This document shows positions 33,666-41,413 of a stretch of DNA of 64,000 nt, piece after piece (the first letter of the stretch is position 1; every line of letters begins with the position of its first letter). The stretch covers positions 186,001 to 250,000 of the forward strand of contig NZ_JBNDMZ010000001.1 in assembly GCF_049856295.1 (NCBI RefSeq), given 5' to 3'. The translations under genes were made by a program, and so were the position numbers. Source of the stretch: JB111 sp049856295. Its GTDB lineage: Bacteria > Actinomycetota > Actinomycetes > Actinomycetales > Actinomycetaceae. Under the pieces are notes generated by a model that ran no database searches, had not been told where the DNA came from, and saw nothing but the letters and a program-made list of their open reading frames with translations.

Positions 33666-35773
33666 GCGTCACCGAGGAGGAGGCCGGGACGGACCGCGAG
33701 GGGACCGGGCGCGCCCGGTCCGCGACGACCACGACCGACGACGGCGGGTCCGACGACGGCGGGGCCGACGAGGCCAGGCCCGGGCGTACCGGCGACGCGA
33801 GCGGGTCCGACGACGAGGAGCGCGCCCTGTCCGTGCTCGACGCCGTCGTCGAGCGTGCCGGCGGGACGCCGCGGGACGGGCAGCGGGAGATGACCCGGCG
33901 GGTGGCCGGGGCGGTCGCCGGCGGGGAGCGGCTCCTCGTCCAGGCGGGCACGGGCACGGGCAAGTCGTTCGGCTACCTCGCCCCGGTGATGAGTCACGCC
34001 GTGGCGTCCGGCGAGCGCGCGGTCGTCTCGACCGCCACCCTCGCCCTCCAGCGGCAGGTCCTCGTCAAGGATGCCCCCGCGGTGGCCGACGCGATCCAGG
34101 GGAGCACCGGGACCCGGCCCGACGTCGCCCTCCTCAAGGGCTGGCACAACTACGTGTGCCGCCACAAGGTCGACGGCGGCTACCCGGCCGAGGAGGAGCC
34201 CACGCTGCTGGCCGCACCGGCCACGACCGCGTCGACCGGCCAGGGCGCGCGTGGACCGCTCGGCGAGCAGGTCGTGCGCGCCCGCGAGTTCGCGGCGAGC
34301 AGCGAGACCGGGGACCGTGACGAGCTCGTCCCCGGCGTGTCCGACCGGGCCTGGCGCCAGGTCTCCGTCACGCGGCTCGAGTGCATCGGCCGGTCGTGCC
34401 CGCAGTGGACCGACTGCTTCGCCGTCCAGGCCCGCGAGCGCGCGGCACAGGCGGACGTCGTCGTCACCAACCACGCGATGCTCGGGATCGCCGCCACCGG
34501 CTCGCCCGGCGTGCTGCCCGAGCACGACGTGCTCGTGGTCGACGAGGCCCACGAGCTGGCCGGCCGCCTGCGCAGCCAGGGCACGGTCGAGCTGAGCGTC
34601 GGCGTCGTCGAGCGGGTCGCCCGGGTGGTGCGCGCCGAGAACGGCGCCGCCGAGGACCTCACGCGCGCGGCCGGGGACCTCAGGGGCGCCCTCGAGGTGC
34701 TTCCCGCCGGCCGGATGGCCGACGGTCCGGGCGAGCTGCTCGGCGGGGTGATCTCGCTCGTCGGCTCCGCCGCCACCGAGGCCGCCCGCTCGCTCGCGGG
34801 GGAGGCCGGCTCGCCCGACAAGGCGGGCGGGCGCGTCGCTGCCCGCTCGGCCGCCGTCGTCCTCGCGGAGGTCTGTGAGCGGCTCGTGTCCGGGGGAGTG
34901 GCGGCGCGCGCCGACGTCATGTGGTGCGACCGGGGGCGTGAGGACCTCGACCCGCCGCGCCTCCAGCTCGCCCCGGTCGAGGTCGCGGACCGCGCGGCCA
35001 CCCACCTGTGGGCCGACCGGGCCGTCGTCGCGACCTCGGCCACCCTCACCCTCGGCGGCGAGCTGGCGCCCCTCGCCGTCCAGCTCGGTCTCTCGCGGGG
35101 GGCCCAGTGGCAGGGCGCCGACGTCGGGTCCCCGTTCTCCTACGGGAGCCAGGCGATCCTCTACACGCCGGCCCACCTGCCCGCCCCCGGCCGCGACGGC
35201 ACGGCCGAGGCCGCGCGGACCGAGCTCGTCGACCTCGTCGAGGCCTCCGGCGGGGGAGCGCTCGGCCTGTTCTCCTCCCGGCGGGCCGCCGAGGAGGCGG
35301 CCGAGGTCGTCCGCGACCGCACGGGGCTGCGCGTGCTCTGCCAGGGCGACGACTCCCTGCCCGCGCTCGTGGAGGCCTTCGCCGCCGACGACGACGCCTG
35401 CCTGTTCGGGACCATCTCGTTGTGGCAGGGCGTCGACGTGCCCGGGCGCGCCAACCGGCTCGTCGTCATCGACCGCATCCCGTTCCCGCGGCCCGACGAC
35501 CCGGTCGCGCAGGCGAGGTCCGAGGTGGCCCAGTCCCGGGGCGCGAGCGGCTTCATGGCGGTCTCCGCCACCCACGCCGCCCTGCTGCTGGCCCAGGGGG
35601 TCGGGCGGCTCATCCGGTCGACGACCGACCGGGGCGTCGTCGCCGTCCTCGACCCGCGCCTCGTCACCGCCCGCTACGGCGGGTACCTGCGGGCGTCCCT
35701 GCCGCCGATGTGGCCGACCCGGGACGGCGAGGTCGCGCGCGCGGCGCTGCGCCGGCTCGCCGCGGCGGAGTAG
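33662..35773 (+). CDS. dinG: DinG-type ATP-dependent DNA helicase
   Basis: 703 residues, an XPD-like superfamily 2 helicase. Walker A AGTGTGKS is at 95-102, the DEAH box in VVDEAHELAG, and four iron-sulphur cysteines are visible (YVCRHKV, then LECIGRSCPQWTDC). Late motifs are GTISLWQGVDVPG and QGVGRLIRSTTDRG. It would unwind D-loops and R-loops 5'-3'. The first 60 residues are a Thr/Asp/Gly-rich extension. The GTG start overlaps the hflX stop. No SOS box is visible, so coupling to damage is by homology only. The last codons and 13 following bases are duplicated 93 bases downstream. Confidence 0.93.
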   Translation: MSVTEEEAGTDREGTGRARSATTTTDDGGSDDGGADEARPGRTGDASGSDDEERALSVLDAVVERAGGTPRDGQREMTRRVAGAVAGGERLLVQAGTGTGKSFGYLAPVMSHAVASGERAVVSTATLALQRQVLVKDAPAVADAIQGSTGTRPDVALLKGWHNYVCRHKVDGGYPAEEEPTLLAAPATTASTGQGARGPLGEQVVRAREFAASSETGDRDELVPGVSDRAWRQVSVTRLECIGRSCPQWTDCFAVQARERAAQADVVVTNHAMLGIAATGSPGVLPEHDVLVVDEAHELAGRLRSQGTVELSVGVVERVARVVRAENGAAEDLTRAAGDLRGALEVLPAGRMADGPGELLGGVISLVGSAATEAARSLAGEAGSPDKAGGRVAARSAAVVLAEVCERLVSGGVAARADVMWCDRGREDLDPPRLQLAPVEVADRAATHLWADRAVVATSATLTLGGELAPLAVQLGLSRGAQWQGADVGSPFSYGSQAILYTPAHLPAPGRDGTAEAARTELVDLVEASGGGALGLFSSRRAAEEAAEVVRDRTGLRVLCQGDDSLPALVEAFAADDDACLFGTISLWQGVDVPGRANRLVVIDRIPFPRPDDPVAQARSEVAQSRGASGFMAVSATHAALLLAQGVGRLIRSTTDRGVVAVLDPRLVTARYGGYLRASLPPMWPTRDGEVARAALRRLAAAE

Positions 35774-35879
35774 CCGGGAACGGTCGTCGGCGCAGCTCCC
35801 GCCGGCGGTGGGGGAGTCGCCGGCCATGGTCGCCGGTGCGGCGACGGCCGATCGCGGGGGGAGTAGCCGGGAACGGTCG
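35767..35879. repeat. Direct repeat covering the dinG stop codon
   Basis: GGAGTAGCCGGGAACGGTCG occurs at 35767-35786, spanning the dinG stop, and again exactly at 35860-35879. The 35774-35999 gap before ldh holds no supported gene; it is otherwise GC-rich with repeated GCCGG segments. Confidence 0.8.
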
Positions 35880-35999
35880 CCGCCGCGGTGCCGGCCGGCC
35901 GCGGGGGAGCAGCCCGGGCCGGACGTCCGTGGTCCTCGGCGGGCGCGCCACGTAGCCTGGTGACCGCACCCGCGCAAGCAGCCCCGCCCAGGAGGATCC

Positions 36000-37091
36000 G
36001 TGACCGAGCACCGCGACGTCCCCGAGGCCGCACGGCCCGCCGACACCGTCGACCCCCACGCGGGGCACGGGCACACCGACGGCGCACACGCCGCGGATCC
36101 CCAGGTCACGGCGCCGCCGCCGCGCCGCGCCGCGGACCAGCCGCGACGGGCCACGCGCGTCGCCGTCGTCGGTGCGGGTGCCGTGGGTTCCGCGATCGCC
36201 TACGCCATGCTCCTGCGGGGCTCCGCCCGCGAGGTCGTGCTCTACGACATCAACGCGGACAAGGTCAACGCCGAGGTCCTCGACCTCGCCCACGGCATCT
36301 CGTTCACCCCGATGAACAGCGTCGGCGGCGGGAACGACATCTCCGTGTGCGCGGACGCCGACGTCGTCGTCATCACCGCCGGCGCCAAGCAGAAGCCCGG
36401 CCAGTCCCGCCTCGACCTCGCCGGCGCGACGATCGACATCATGCGCACCCTCGTGCCGCAGCTCGTCGAGGTGGCACCGCACGCGATCCACCTCATGGTG
36501 GCCAACCCGGTCGACGTCGTCACCCAGGCCGGCCTCGCGATCTCGGGCCTCCCGCCCACCCAGTTCTTCGGCTCCGGCACGGTGCTCGACACCTCGCGGA
36601 TGCGCTACCTCGTGGCCCGACGCGCCGGCGTCGCCGTCCAGTCGGTGCACGGCTACATCGCGGGCGAGCACGGCGACTCCGAGGTGCCGATGTGGAGCTC
36701 GGCAACCATCGGCGGGATCCCGGTCGAGGACTGGCCCGCCGCCACCGGGACGAGCAACCTCGACGCGGCCGACCGCGAGCGGATCCGCCACGAGGTCGTC
36801 CACGCCGCCGACACGATCATCCGGGGCAAGGGGGCGACGAACTACGCGATCGGCCTGTCGACCGCGCGCATCGTCGAGGCTCTCCTGCGCGACGAGGACC
36901 GCGTGCTGTCGGTCTCGCGCATGCTGCCCGACGTCTACGGGAGCGGGCCGGTGACGATGTCGATGCCGACGGTCATCGGTCGCGACGGCGCCGCCCGGAC
37001 CCTCATGCTGCCCGCCTCGGAGGCGGAGCAGGAGGCGCTGCTGGCCTCGGCGGCGTCGATCCGCTCGGTGGCCGCGCAGTTCGGGTTCTGA
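36000..37091 (+). CDS. ldh: L-lactate dehydrogenase
   Basis: 363 residues. After a poorly conserved 52-residue N-terminal extension rich in His, Ala and Pro, the NAD-binding motif VGAGAVGSAIA begins at about 57. Then come AKQKPGQSR with the mobile-loop Arg, ANPVDVVTQ, the substrate Arg in DTSRMRYLVAR, and the catalytic GEHGDSEV His. It interconverts pyruvate and L-lactate. GTG at 36000 has AGGAGGA properly spaced upstream, supporting the long start, but ordinary LDHs are about 315 residues, so the extension is unusual. Transcription ends at the hairpin shared with lexA. Confidence 0.95.
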   Translation: MTEHRDVPEAARPADTVDPHAGHGHTDGAHAADPQVTAPPPRRAADQPRRATRVAVVGAGAVGSAIAYAMLLRGSAREVVLYDINADKVNAEVLDLAHGISFTPMNSVGGGNDISVCADADVVVITAGAKQKPGQSRLDLAGATIDIMRTLVPQLVEVAPHAIHLMVANPVDVVTQAGLAISGLPPTQFFGSGTVLDTSRMRYLVARRAGVAVQSVHGYIAGEHGDSEVPMWSSATIGGIPVEDWPAATGTSNLDAADRERIRHEVVHAADTIIRGKGATNYAIGLSTARIVEALLRDEDRVLSVSRMLPDVYGSGPVTMSMPTVIGRDGAARTLMLPASEAEQEALLASAASIRSVAAQFGF

Positions 37092-37173
37092 CGCGGATCA
37101 CGGGCGCCGGCGCGGATCACGGACGCTGAGGCGGATCACGGGCGCAGACGCAACTCACGCACGCTGAGGCGGA

Positions 37174-37203
37174 CGACGCCCGGACCACGCCGTCCGGGCG
37201 TCG
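37174..37203. terminator. Bidirectional hairpin between ldh and lexA
   Basis: CGACGCCCGGAC (37174-37185) pairs perfectly with GTCCGGGCGTCG (37192-37203) across a 6-base loop, between convergent stop codons. The preceding 37092-37170 contains several degenerate copies of GCGGATCACGG. Confidence 0.75.
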
Positions 37204-37224
37204 ACCGCCGCCGGGGGCGCCGCC

Positions 37225-37947
37225 TCAGAGGGCGCGCAGGACCGCGACGACCTTGCCGAGGATCGTCGACTCGTCCGCCGGGATCGGGGCGTAGCTCGAG
37301 TTCCGCGGCAGCAGCCACACGTGGCCGTCCCGGCGGGAGAGCGCCTTGACCGTCGCCTCGCCGTCGAGCATCGCCGCCACGATCTCCCCGTTCTCCGCCA
37401 CGTTCTGCCGCCGCACCACCACCCGGTCGCCGTCGCAGATCGCCGCCTCGATCATCGAGTCGCCGACGACGTCGAGCATGAACAGCTCGCCCGAGCCCAC
37501 GAGCTCGCGGGGGAGCGGGAGCGAGGCCGTGATCTCCTGCTCGGCGAGGATCGGTCCGCCGGCCGCGATCCGGCCGACGAGCGGCACGTAGGCGGGGGCC
37601 TCGCCACCGAGCCCCTCGCCGTCGTGCAGCGTGAGCACGGGGTGGTCGTCCTCCGCCGGGCCGGGCTCCGCGTCGCGGTCCGGTGCACCCGGGTCCGCGA
37701 CGGCCGGCTCGAGCTCGACGATCTCGATCGCGCGCGGGCGCTTGGGGTCGCGACGGATGTAGCCCTTGCGCTCGAGCGTGTCGAGCTGGTGCTTGACCGA
37801 CGACGGCGAGCCGAGCCCCACGGCGATGCCGATCTCCCGCAGCGACGGCGGGTAGCCGCGCTCGGCGACCGCCGTGCGCAGGCAGTCGAGGACCTCCCGC
37901 TGGCGCACGGTCAGCGCGGGTGGTGCGGGTGCGGCGTTCTCGCCCAT
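37225..37947 (-). CDS. lexA: SOS repressor LexA
   Basis: 240 residues. A winged-helix DNA-binding domain (about 12-75; GYPPSLREIGIAVGLGSPSSV recognition region) is joined by an acidic linker to the S24 peptidase domain. Self-cleavage would occur between Ala129 and Gly130 in GRIAAGGP. The catalytic dyad is Ser164 (GDSMIE) and Lys201 (EATVKAL). ATG at 37947 has GGAGG upstream. A TACCCT -10 box (38031-38026 on this strand) follows an SOS box at 38052-38065, so lexA represses itself. The linker is longer than in E. coli LexA, as usual in actinobacteria. Confidence 0.98.
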   Translation of the reverse strand: MGENAAPAPPALTVRQREVLDCLRTAVAERGYPPSLREIGIAVGLGSPSSVKHQLDTLERKGYIRRDPKRPRAIEIVELEPAVADPGAPDRDAEPGPAEDDHPVLTLHDGEGLGGEAPAYVPLVGRIAAGGPILAEQEITASLPLPRELVGSGELFMLDVVGDSMIEAAICDGDRVVVRRQNVAENGEIVAAMLDGEATVKALSRRDGHVWLLPRNSSYAPIPADESTILGKVVAVLRAL

Positions 37948-38051
37948 GACGGGCCTCCAGGTCCTCGTCCGGTCGGTGCCGGAGCGTCGATGTCGGTGGT
38001 CTGCGATGAACTGCGGACGACGCCAAGGGTAGGCCGGTGTCGGGCGCATCT

Positions 38052-38065
38052 CAAACATGTGTTCG
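38052..38065. promoter_or_regulatory. SOS box of lexA
   Basis: CAAACATGTGTTCG is one mismatch from the CGAAC-N4-GTTCG palindrome. It lies about 20 bases upstream of the lexA -10 box (TACCCT, minus strand), over the -35 region. Confidence 0.85.
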
Positions 38066-38074
38066 ATCGGAGTG

Positions 38075-38103
38075 TCGACTTCCCGTCCCGGATGCTCTAC
38101 TCT
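38075..38103 (+). promoter_or_regulatory. Promoter of the divS-like gene
   Basis: TCGACT (38075-38080) and TACTCT (38098-38103) with 17-bp spacing, immediately followed by two SOS boxes covering the expected start site. Confidence 0.55.
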
Positions 38104-38105
38104 GG

Positions 38106-38119
38106 CGAACAGTTGTTCG
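38106..38119 (+). promoter_or_regulatory. SOS box 1 of the divS-like gene
   Basis: CGAACAGTTGTTCG fits the LexA consensus exactly in both half-sites. It starts 3 bases after the -10 box. Confidence 0.9.
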
Positions 38120-38120
38120 A

Positions 38121-38134
38121 CGAACGCACGTTCG
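38121..38134 (+). promoter_or_regulatory. SOS box 2 of the divS-like gene
   Basis: CGAACGCACGTTCG is a second perfect half-site pair, 1 base after box 1 and just before the ribosome binding site GAGGAG. Tandem boxes imply tight LexA repression. Confidence 0.88.
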
Positions 38135-38146
38135 AGGAGAGTTGAG

Positions 38147-38704
38147 ATGAGCGCACTTCCCCTGGAGGCGGTCCCCGTCGTCCCGCGCCGTACCCGGCCG
38201 CGGCTCCAGGTCGTCGGCCCGGAGTTCGTGCCGCAGCCTCCGCTCGGCGCGCCGGAGGACCGGTCCGCGAGGACCGCGCTCGTCCCGGGCCCGGCCGCCG
38301 TGCCGCATGCCCGCCCCGCGGCGCCCGTCGCCGCCCCCAGCCGTCCCTCCGCACGTCCGTCGGTCGCCGCCCCGGCCGTGCGGGGGGACTCCCTCCGGGC
38401 GACAGCCGCGGCGCCGCTGCGGCTCACCGCTCGCGGCGTGCTCGCCCTGCGGGCGCTCGTCCTCGGTATCGCGCTGCTCGTCGTCGTCGGCCTGGGCGCC
38501 GGCATCGGCGCGATCGCCGCGCCGAGCGTCGAGGCGTCCGGCGCCACGGTCGTCGTGGCCCCCGGCGAGTCGCTGTGGGCAGTCGCCTCCGCGGCCGCCG
38601 CCCCGGGCGAGGACGTCCGGGACGTCGTCGCGCAGATCGCCGAGCTGAACGGGCTCCGGGGCGAGTCGGTCGCCGCCGGGCAGACGCTGCAGCTGCCGCG
38701 CTGA
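38147..38704 (+). CDS. LysM-domain membrane protein, SOS cell-division suppressor candidate (DivS/ChiZ/YneA type)
   Basis: 185 residues: a Pro/Ala-rich cytoplasmic stretch (1-100), one membrane segment (about 103-125), and a C-terminal LysM peptidoglycan-binding domain (134-184; VVVAPGESLWAVA to VAAGQTLQLPR). ATG at 38147 has GAGGAGA spaced 6 bases. Two perfect SOS boxes sit between promoter and start. Position and architecture match DivS of C. glutamicum and Rv2719c/ChiZ of M. tuberculosis, both divergent from lexA and upstream of nrdR, which delay division during DNA damage. The role here is inferred from context and domains; sequence identity cannot be measured from this window alone. Confidence 0.85.
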   Translation: MSALPLEAVPVVPRRTRPRLQVVGPEFVPQPPLGAPEDRSARTALVPGPAAVPHARPAAPVAAPSRPSARPSVAAPAVRGDSLRATAAAPLRLTARGVLALRALVLGIALLVVVGLGAGIGAIAAPSVEASGATVVVAPGESLWAVASAAAAPGEDVRDVVAQIAELNGLRGESVAAGQTLQLPR

Positions 38705-38829
38705 CCGCGGCGATGCGGCGCCGGCAGCGGCACGTGCGCCGGCCCGCGCCCGCCGGTGCGGAGCGGCCGCGGGTCTGCCGCGTGGTGCCCTCCGCGCGCC
38801 GGGGCGTGGCGGGCTGGAATGATGGCCCG

Positions 38830-39402
38830 ATGCACTGCCCCTTCTGCCGCTTCCCGGACTCCCGGGTGATCGACTCGCGCACCTCCGACGACGGCACGTC
38901 GATCCGGCGCCGTCGACTGTGCCCGGACTGCAACCGGCGGTTCAGCACCCTGGAGACGTCGTCGCTGCAGGTGGTCAAGCGGTCCGGCGTCGTCGAGCCG
39001 TTCAGCCGCGACAAGGTGGTCGGCGGGCTGCGGAAGGCGAGCCAGGGCCGGCCGGTCTCCGACGACGACCTCGCGCGTCTCGCTCAGCAGGTCGAGGAGA
39101 CGGTCCGTGCGTCCGGCGCCGCCCAGGTCGACGCCCACGACGTCGGCACGGCGATCCTCGCGCCGCTGCGCTCCCTCGACGAGGTGGCCTACCTGCGCTT
39201 CGCCTCGGTCTACTCCGCATACGACTCGCTCGAGGACTTCGAGGCAGCGATCGCGGCCCTGCGCGCGGACCGTGCGGCGGGAGTGGGTGCCGCGGCGGTC
39301 GGCGCCGGGGACGGGGACGGGGGTGACCCCGCGGCGTCGGACTCAATCGACGGCGCGGCTGACAGCTCGGGCGAGGCGGCTGTGCCGGGTCGCGAGAACT
39401 GA
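38830..39402 (+). CDS. nrdR: Transcriptional repressor NrdR
   Basis: 190 residues. The zinc ribbon has Cys3, Cys6, Cys31 and Cys34 (MHCPFC...LCPDC); then the ATP-cone domain (about 48-140; VKRSGVVEPFSRDKVVGGLRKA). NrdR senses dATP/ATP and represses ribonucleotide reductase genes. ATG at 38830 starts the conserved zinc ribbon. It lies in the same direction as the divS-like gene, a conserved pairing. The last 45 residues are a Gly/Ala/Asp-rich tail beyond the usual 150-residue family length. No nrd genes are in the window. Confidence 0.95.
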   Translation: MHCPFCRFPDSRVIDSRTSDDGTSIRRRRLCPDCNRRFSTLETSSLQVVKRSGVVEPFSRDKVVGGLRKASQGRPVSDDDLARLAQQVEETVRASGAAQVDAHDVGTAILAPLRSLDEVAYLRFASVYSAYDSLEDFEAAIAALRADRAAGVGAAAVGAGDGDGGDPAASDSIDGAADSSGEAAVPGREN

Positions 39403-39748
39403 CATCGCCGTGCCCGGTCCTGAGGACTGAACGGGCCGCTCGCAAAGGCTGCCGGGGCTGCTCCGCGTTCCGTCCACAACGACGTTCACGCGACCCTCGC
39501 GGAGCCGCTAGGCTCTGGTGCACCGGCGACGAGCCGGGCCCCCGAGCACCCGCACCACGGTGGTCGAGCGCGGCCCGCCGACGTCGGCGCCGACCGCCGT
39601 CGGTGACGTCGGAGGGGAAGCCGACGTCACCGGCGGCTCGGCGCAGACAGCGGTGCCTCCTCGGCCCGTGAGCTACCGGGCCGTCAGCGGTCGAGCCACC
39701 CCGGGAGCGGCGCACTCACGACGCTTGGCCTGCCTGGGAGCAGCGCGG
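39403..39748. other. Intergenic region with an orphan promoter-like element
   Basis: 346 bases between nrdR and serA, which converge. TTCACG (39485-39490) and TAGGCT (39509-39514), 18 bp apart, resemble a promoter pointing right, but no credible gene follows; the frame from GTG 39518 runs antisense through serA. It could drive a small or antisense RNA. No terminator stem as strong as the others was seen. Confidence 0.45.
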
Positions 39749-40963
39749 TCAGACGCCCGGCCGCGAGAGCACCCGGAGGCGGATCGTGTCCTCCATCGAC
39801 TGCATCGCGGACAGGGCCGCCACCGGGATCTCGGAGGAGATGTCGGTGATGACGTATCCGGTCTCGCCGGAGGTCCCGAGGATCTGCCCCTCGATGTTCG
39901 CCCCGGCCTCCGCGAAGGTCTGGTTGACGAGCGCGAGGACGCCGGGCGTGTTCCGGTGCACGTAGGCGAGCCGGTGCCGGGTGGCGCCGGTCGTCTCGAG
40001 CGTGAGGCGGGGCAGGTTGACCGAGAGGTCCGTGGTCCCGAGCCGGTAGTACGAGGCGAGCTTGCCGGAGACGAAGTGGCCGATGTTCTCCTGCGCCTCC
40101 TCGGTGGACCCGCCGACGTGCGGGGTGAGGATGACGTTGGGCAGCCCGCGCAGCTCGGAGCTGAAGTCCGCGCCGTTGCTCTTCGGCTCGTCCGGGAAGA
40201 CGTCGACCGCCGCACCGGTGATGGAGCCGTCGAGGATGTGCTCGCGCAGGGCGGCGTAGTCCACGAGGAAACCGCGCGAGAGGTTGAGGAACGCGGCACC
40301 CTGCTTCATCGCCGCGAACTGCGCGGCGCCGAACATCCCGGCGTTGCCCTCGCGGCCGTCCACGTGCAGCGTGACGACGTCGGCCTCGGCGAGGAGCTCC
40401 TCGAGCGAGGCGGTGCCGCGGGCGTTGCCGAGCGCGAGCTTCTCGGACGTGTCGTAGAAGATCACGTGCATGCCGAGCGCCTCGGCGATGACGGAGAGCT
40501 GCGACCCGATGTTCCCGTAGCCGACGATGCCGAGCGTGCGGCCCCGCACCTCGTGGGAGCCGGCGGCGGACTTCGCCCAGACGCCGTCGTGCAGCGACTT
40601 GTCCCGCTCGGTCAGGCGCCGCGTGAGGGCGATGATCTCCGCGACGGCGAGCTCGACCACGGAGCGCGTGTTGGAGAACGGCGCGTTGAACACGGCGATG
40701 CCGTGCCGGGTCGCGGCGCGGGTGTCGATCTGGTTGGTCCCGATGCTGAACGCGCCGACGGCGAGGAGCTGCGGGTGGTTGGCGAGCACGCGGCCGGTGA
40801 CCTGCGTCTGCGACCGGATGCCGAGGATCTCGATGCCGTCGAGGGCCTCGTCCAGCTCGTCCTCCGACATCGCGTGCGGGTGCCGGACGATGTCGAGGCC
40901 GGCACCTCTGAGCACGGGGTCGGCGTTGGAGTGCGGGTTTTCCAGGAGGAGGGCTCGAGTCAC
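39749..40963 (-). CDS. serA: D-3-phosphoglycerate dehydrogenase
   Basis: 404 residues, E. coli-type SerA: substrate domain, NAD-binding GIVGYGNIG (about 150-158), catalytic Arg/Glu/His around LSRGFLVDY and LTPHVGGSTEEAQ, and a C-terminal ACT domain (about 335-400) for serine feedback. It catalyses the first step of serine synthesis. GTG at 40963 is chosen because the protein then begins TRALLLENPHSNADPVL as in the family and GACCAT lies 6 bases upstream. The frame remains open upstream without similarity. Confidence 0.95.
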   Translation of the reverse strand: MTRALLLENPHSNADPVLRGAGLDIVRHPHAMSEDELDEALDGIEILGIRSQTQVTGRVLANHPQLLAVGAFSIGTNQIDTRAATRHGIAVFNAPFSNTRSVVELAVAEIIALTRRLTERDKSLHDGVWAKSAAGSHEVRGRTLGIVGYGNIGSQLSVIAEALGMHVIFYDTSEKLALGNARGTASLEELLAEADVVTLHVDGREGNAGMFGAAQFAAMKQGAAFLNLSRGFLVDYAALREHILDGSITGAAVDVFPDEPKSNGADFSSELRGLPNVILTPHVGGSTEEAQENIGHFVSGKLASYYRLGTTDLSVNLPRLTLETTGATRHRLAYVHRNTPGVLALVNQTFAEAGANIEGQILGTSGETGYVITDISSEIPVAALSAMQSMEDTIRLRVLSRPGV

Positions 40964-41057
40964 CGGGACATGGTCGCCCCGGCGTCCGCGCTCGGCAAAC
41001 CCGTTCCACCGCTCGGTCGGGTCCGAGGGTGAGGTGCCGCCGTGGGAGCATGCGGGC

Positions 41058-41333
41058 ATGTTCGGATCGAGCGCCGCCCTGACCGCCCCCATCGACCAGC
41101 TCGAGGCGCGCGTCGCCGCCCAGGACGAGATCATCCGCCGGCTCTGCGAGAGGGCCGGTATCCGGCCCGCCGACATCAGCCCCTCGACGGCGCTCGAGCT
41201 GACGGCGTCCGAGCAGATGCTCGTGCAGCAGGGGAAGAAGATCGAGGCGATCAAGGAGGTGCGGGGGCGCACGGGGCTCGGCCTCAAGGCCGCCAAGGAC
41301 CTCGTCGACAGGGCAGGACGACCGGGGAGCTAG
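41058..41333 (+). CDS. Small protein with ribosomal L7/L12 C-terminal-like domain
   Basis: 91 residues. The C-terminal segment GKKIEAIKEVRGRTGLGLKAAKDLVDRAG matches the helix-turn region of ribosomal protein L7/L12 that contacts translation factors, but the L12 N-terminal dimerisation domain is replaced by a predicted coiled coil (about 10-35; PIDQLEARVAAQDEIIRRLCERAGI). Stand-alone proteins of this kind occur in actinobacteria with no defined role. GAGCAT lies 6 bases before the ATG. It stands divergent from serA and convergent with helD. Confidence 0.82.
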   Translation: MFGSSAALTAPIDQLEARVAAQDEIIRRLCERAGIRPADISPSTALELTASEQMLVQQGKKIEAIKEVRGRTGLGLKAAKDLVDRAGRPGS

Positions 41334-41413
41334 CCCCGGGGCGGGGCCCCGCGAGCCTGGGCATGAGAACGGCGGCGCCCGGGTGCCCGACGCACGTCCC
41401 GCCGGCCGTGCGG

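Noticed and set aside
39515..39748. Cobalamin riboswitch or 6C small RNA after nrdR
   Set aside because: No B12-box-like conserved core or paired C-rich loops could be seen; only a promoter-like element is reported.
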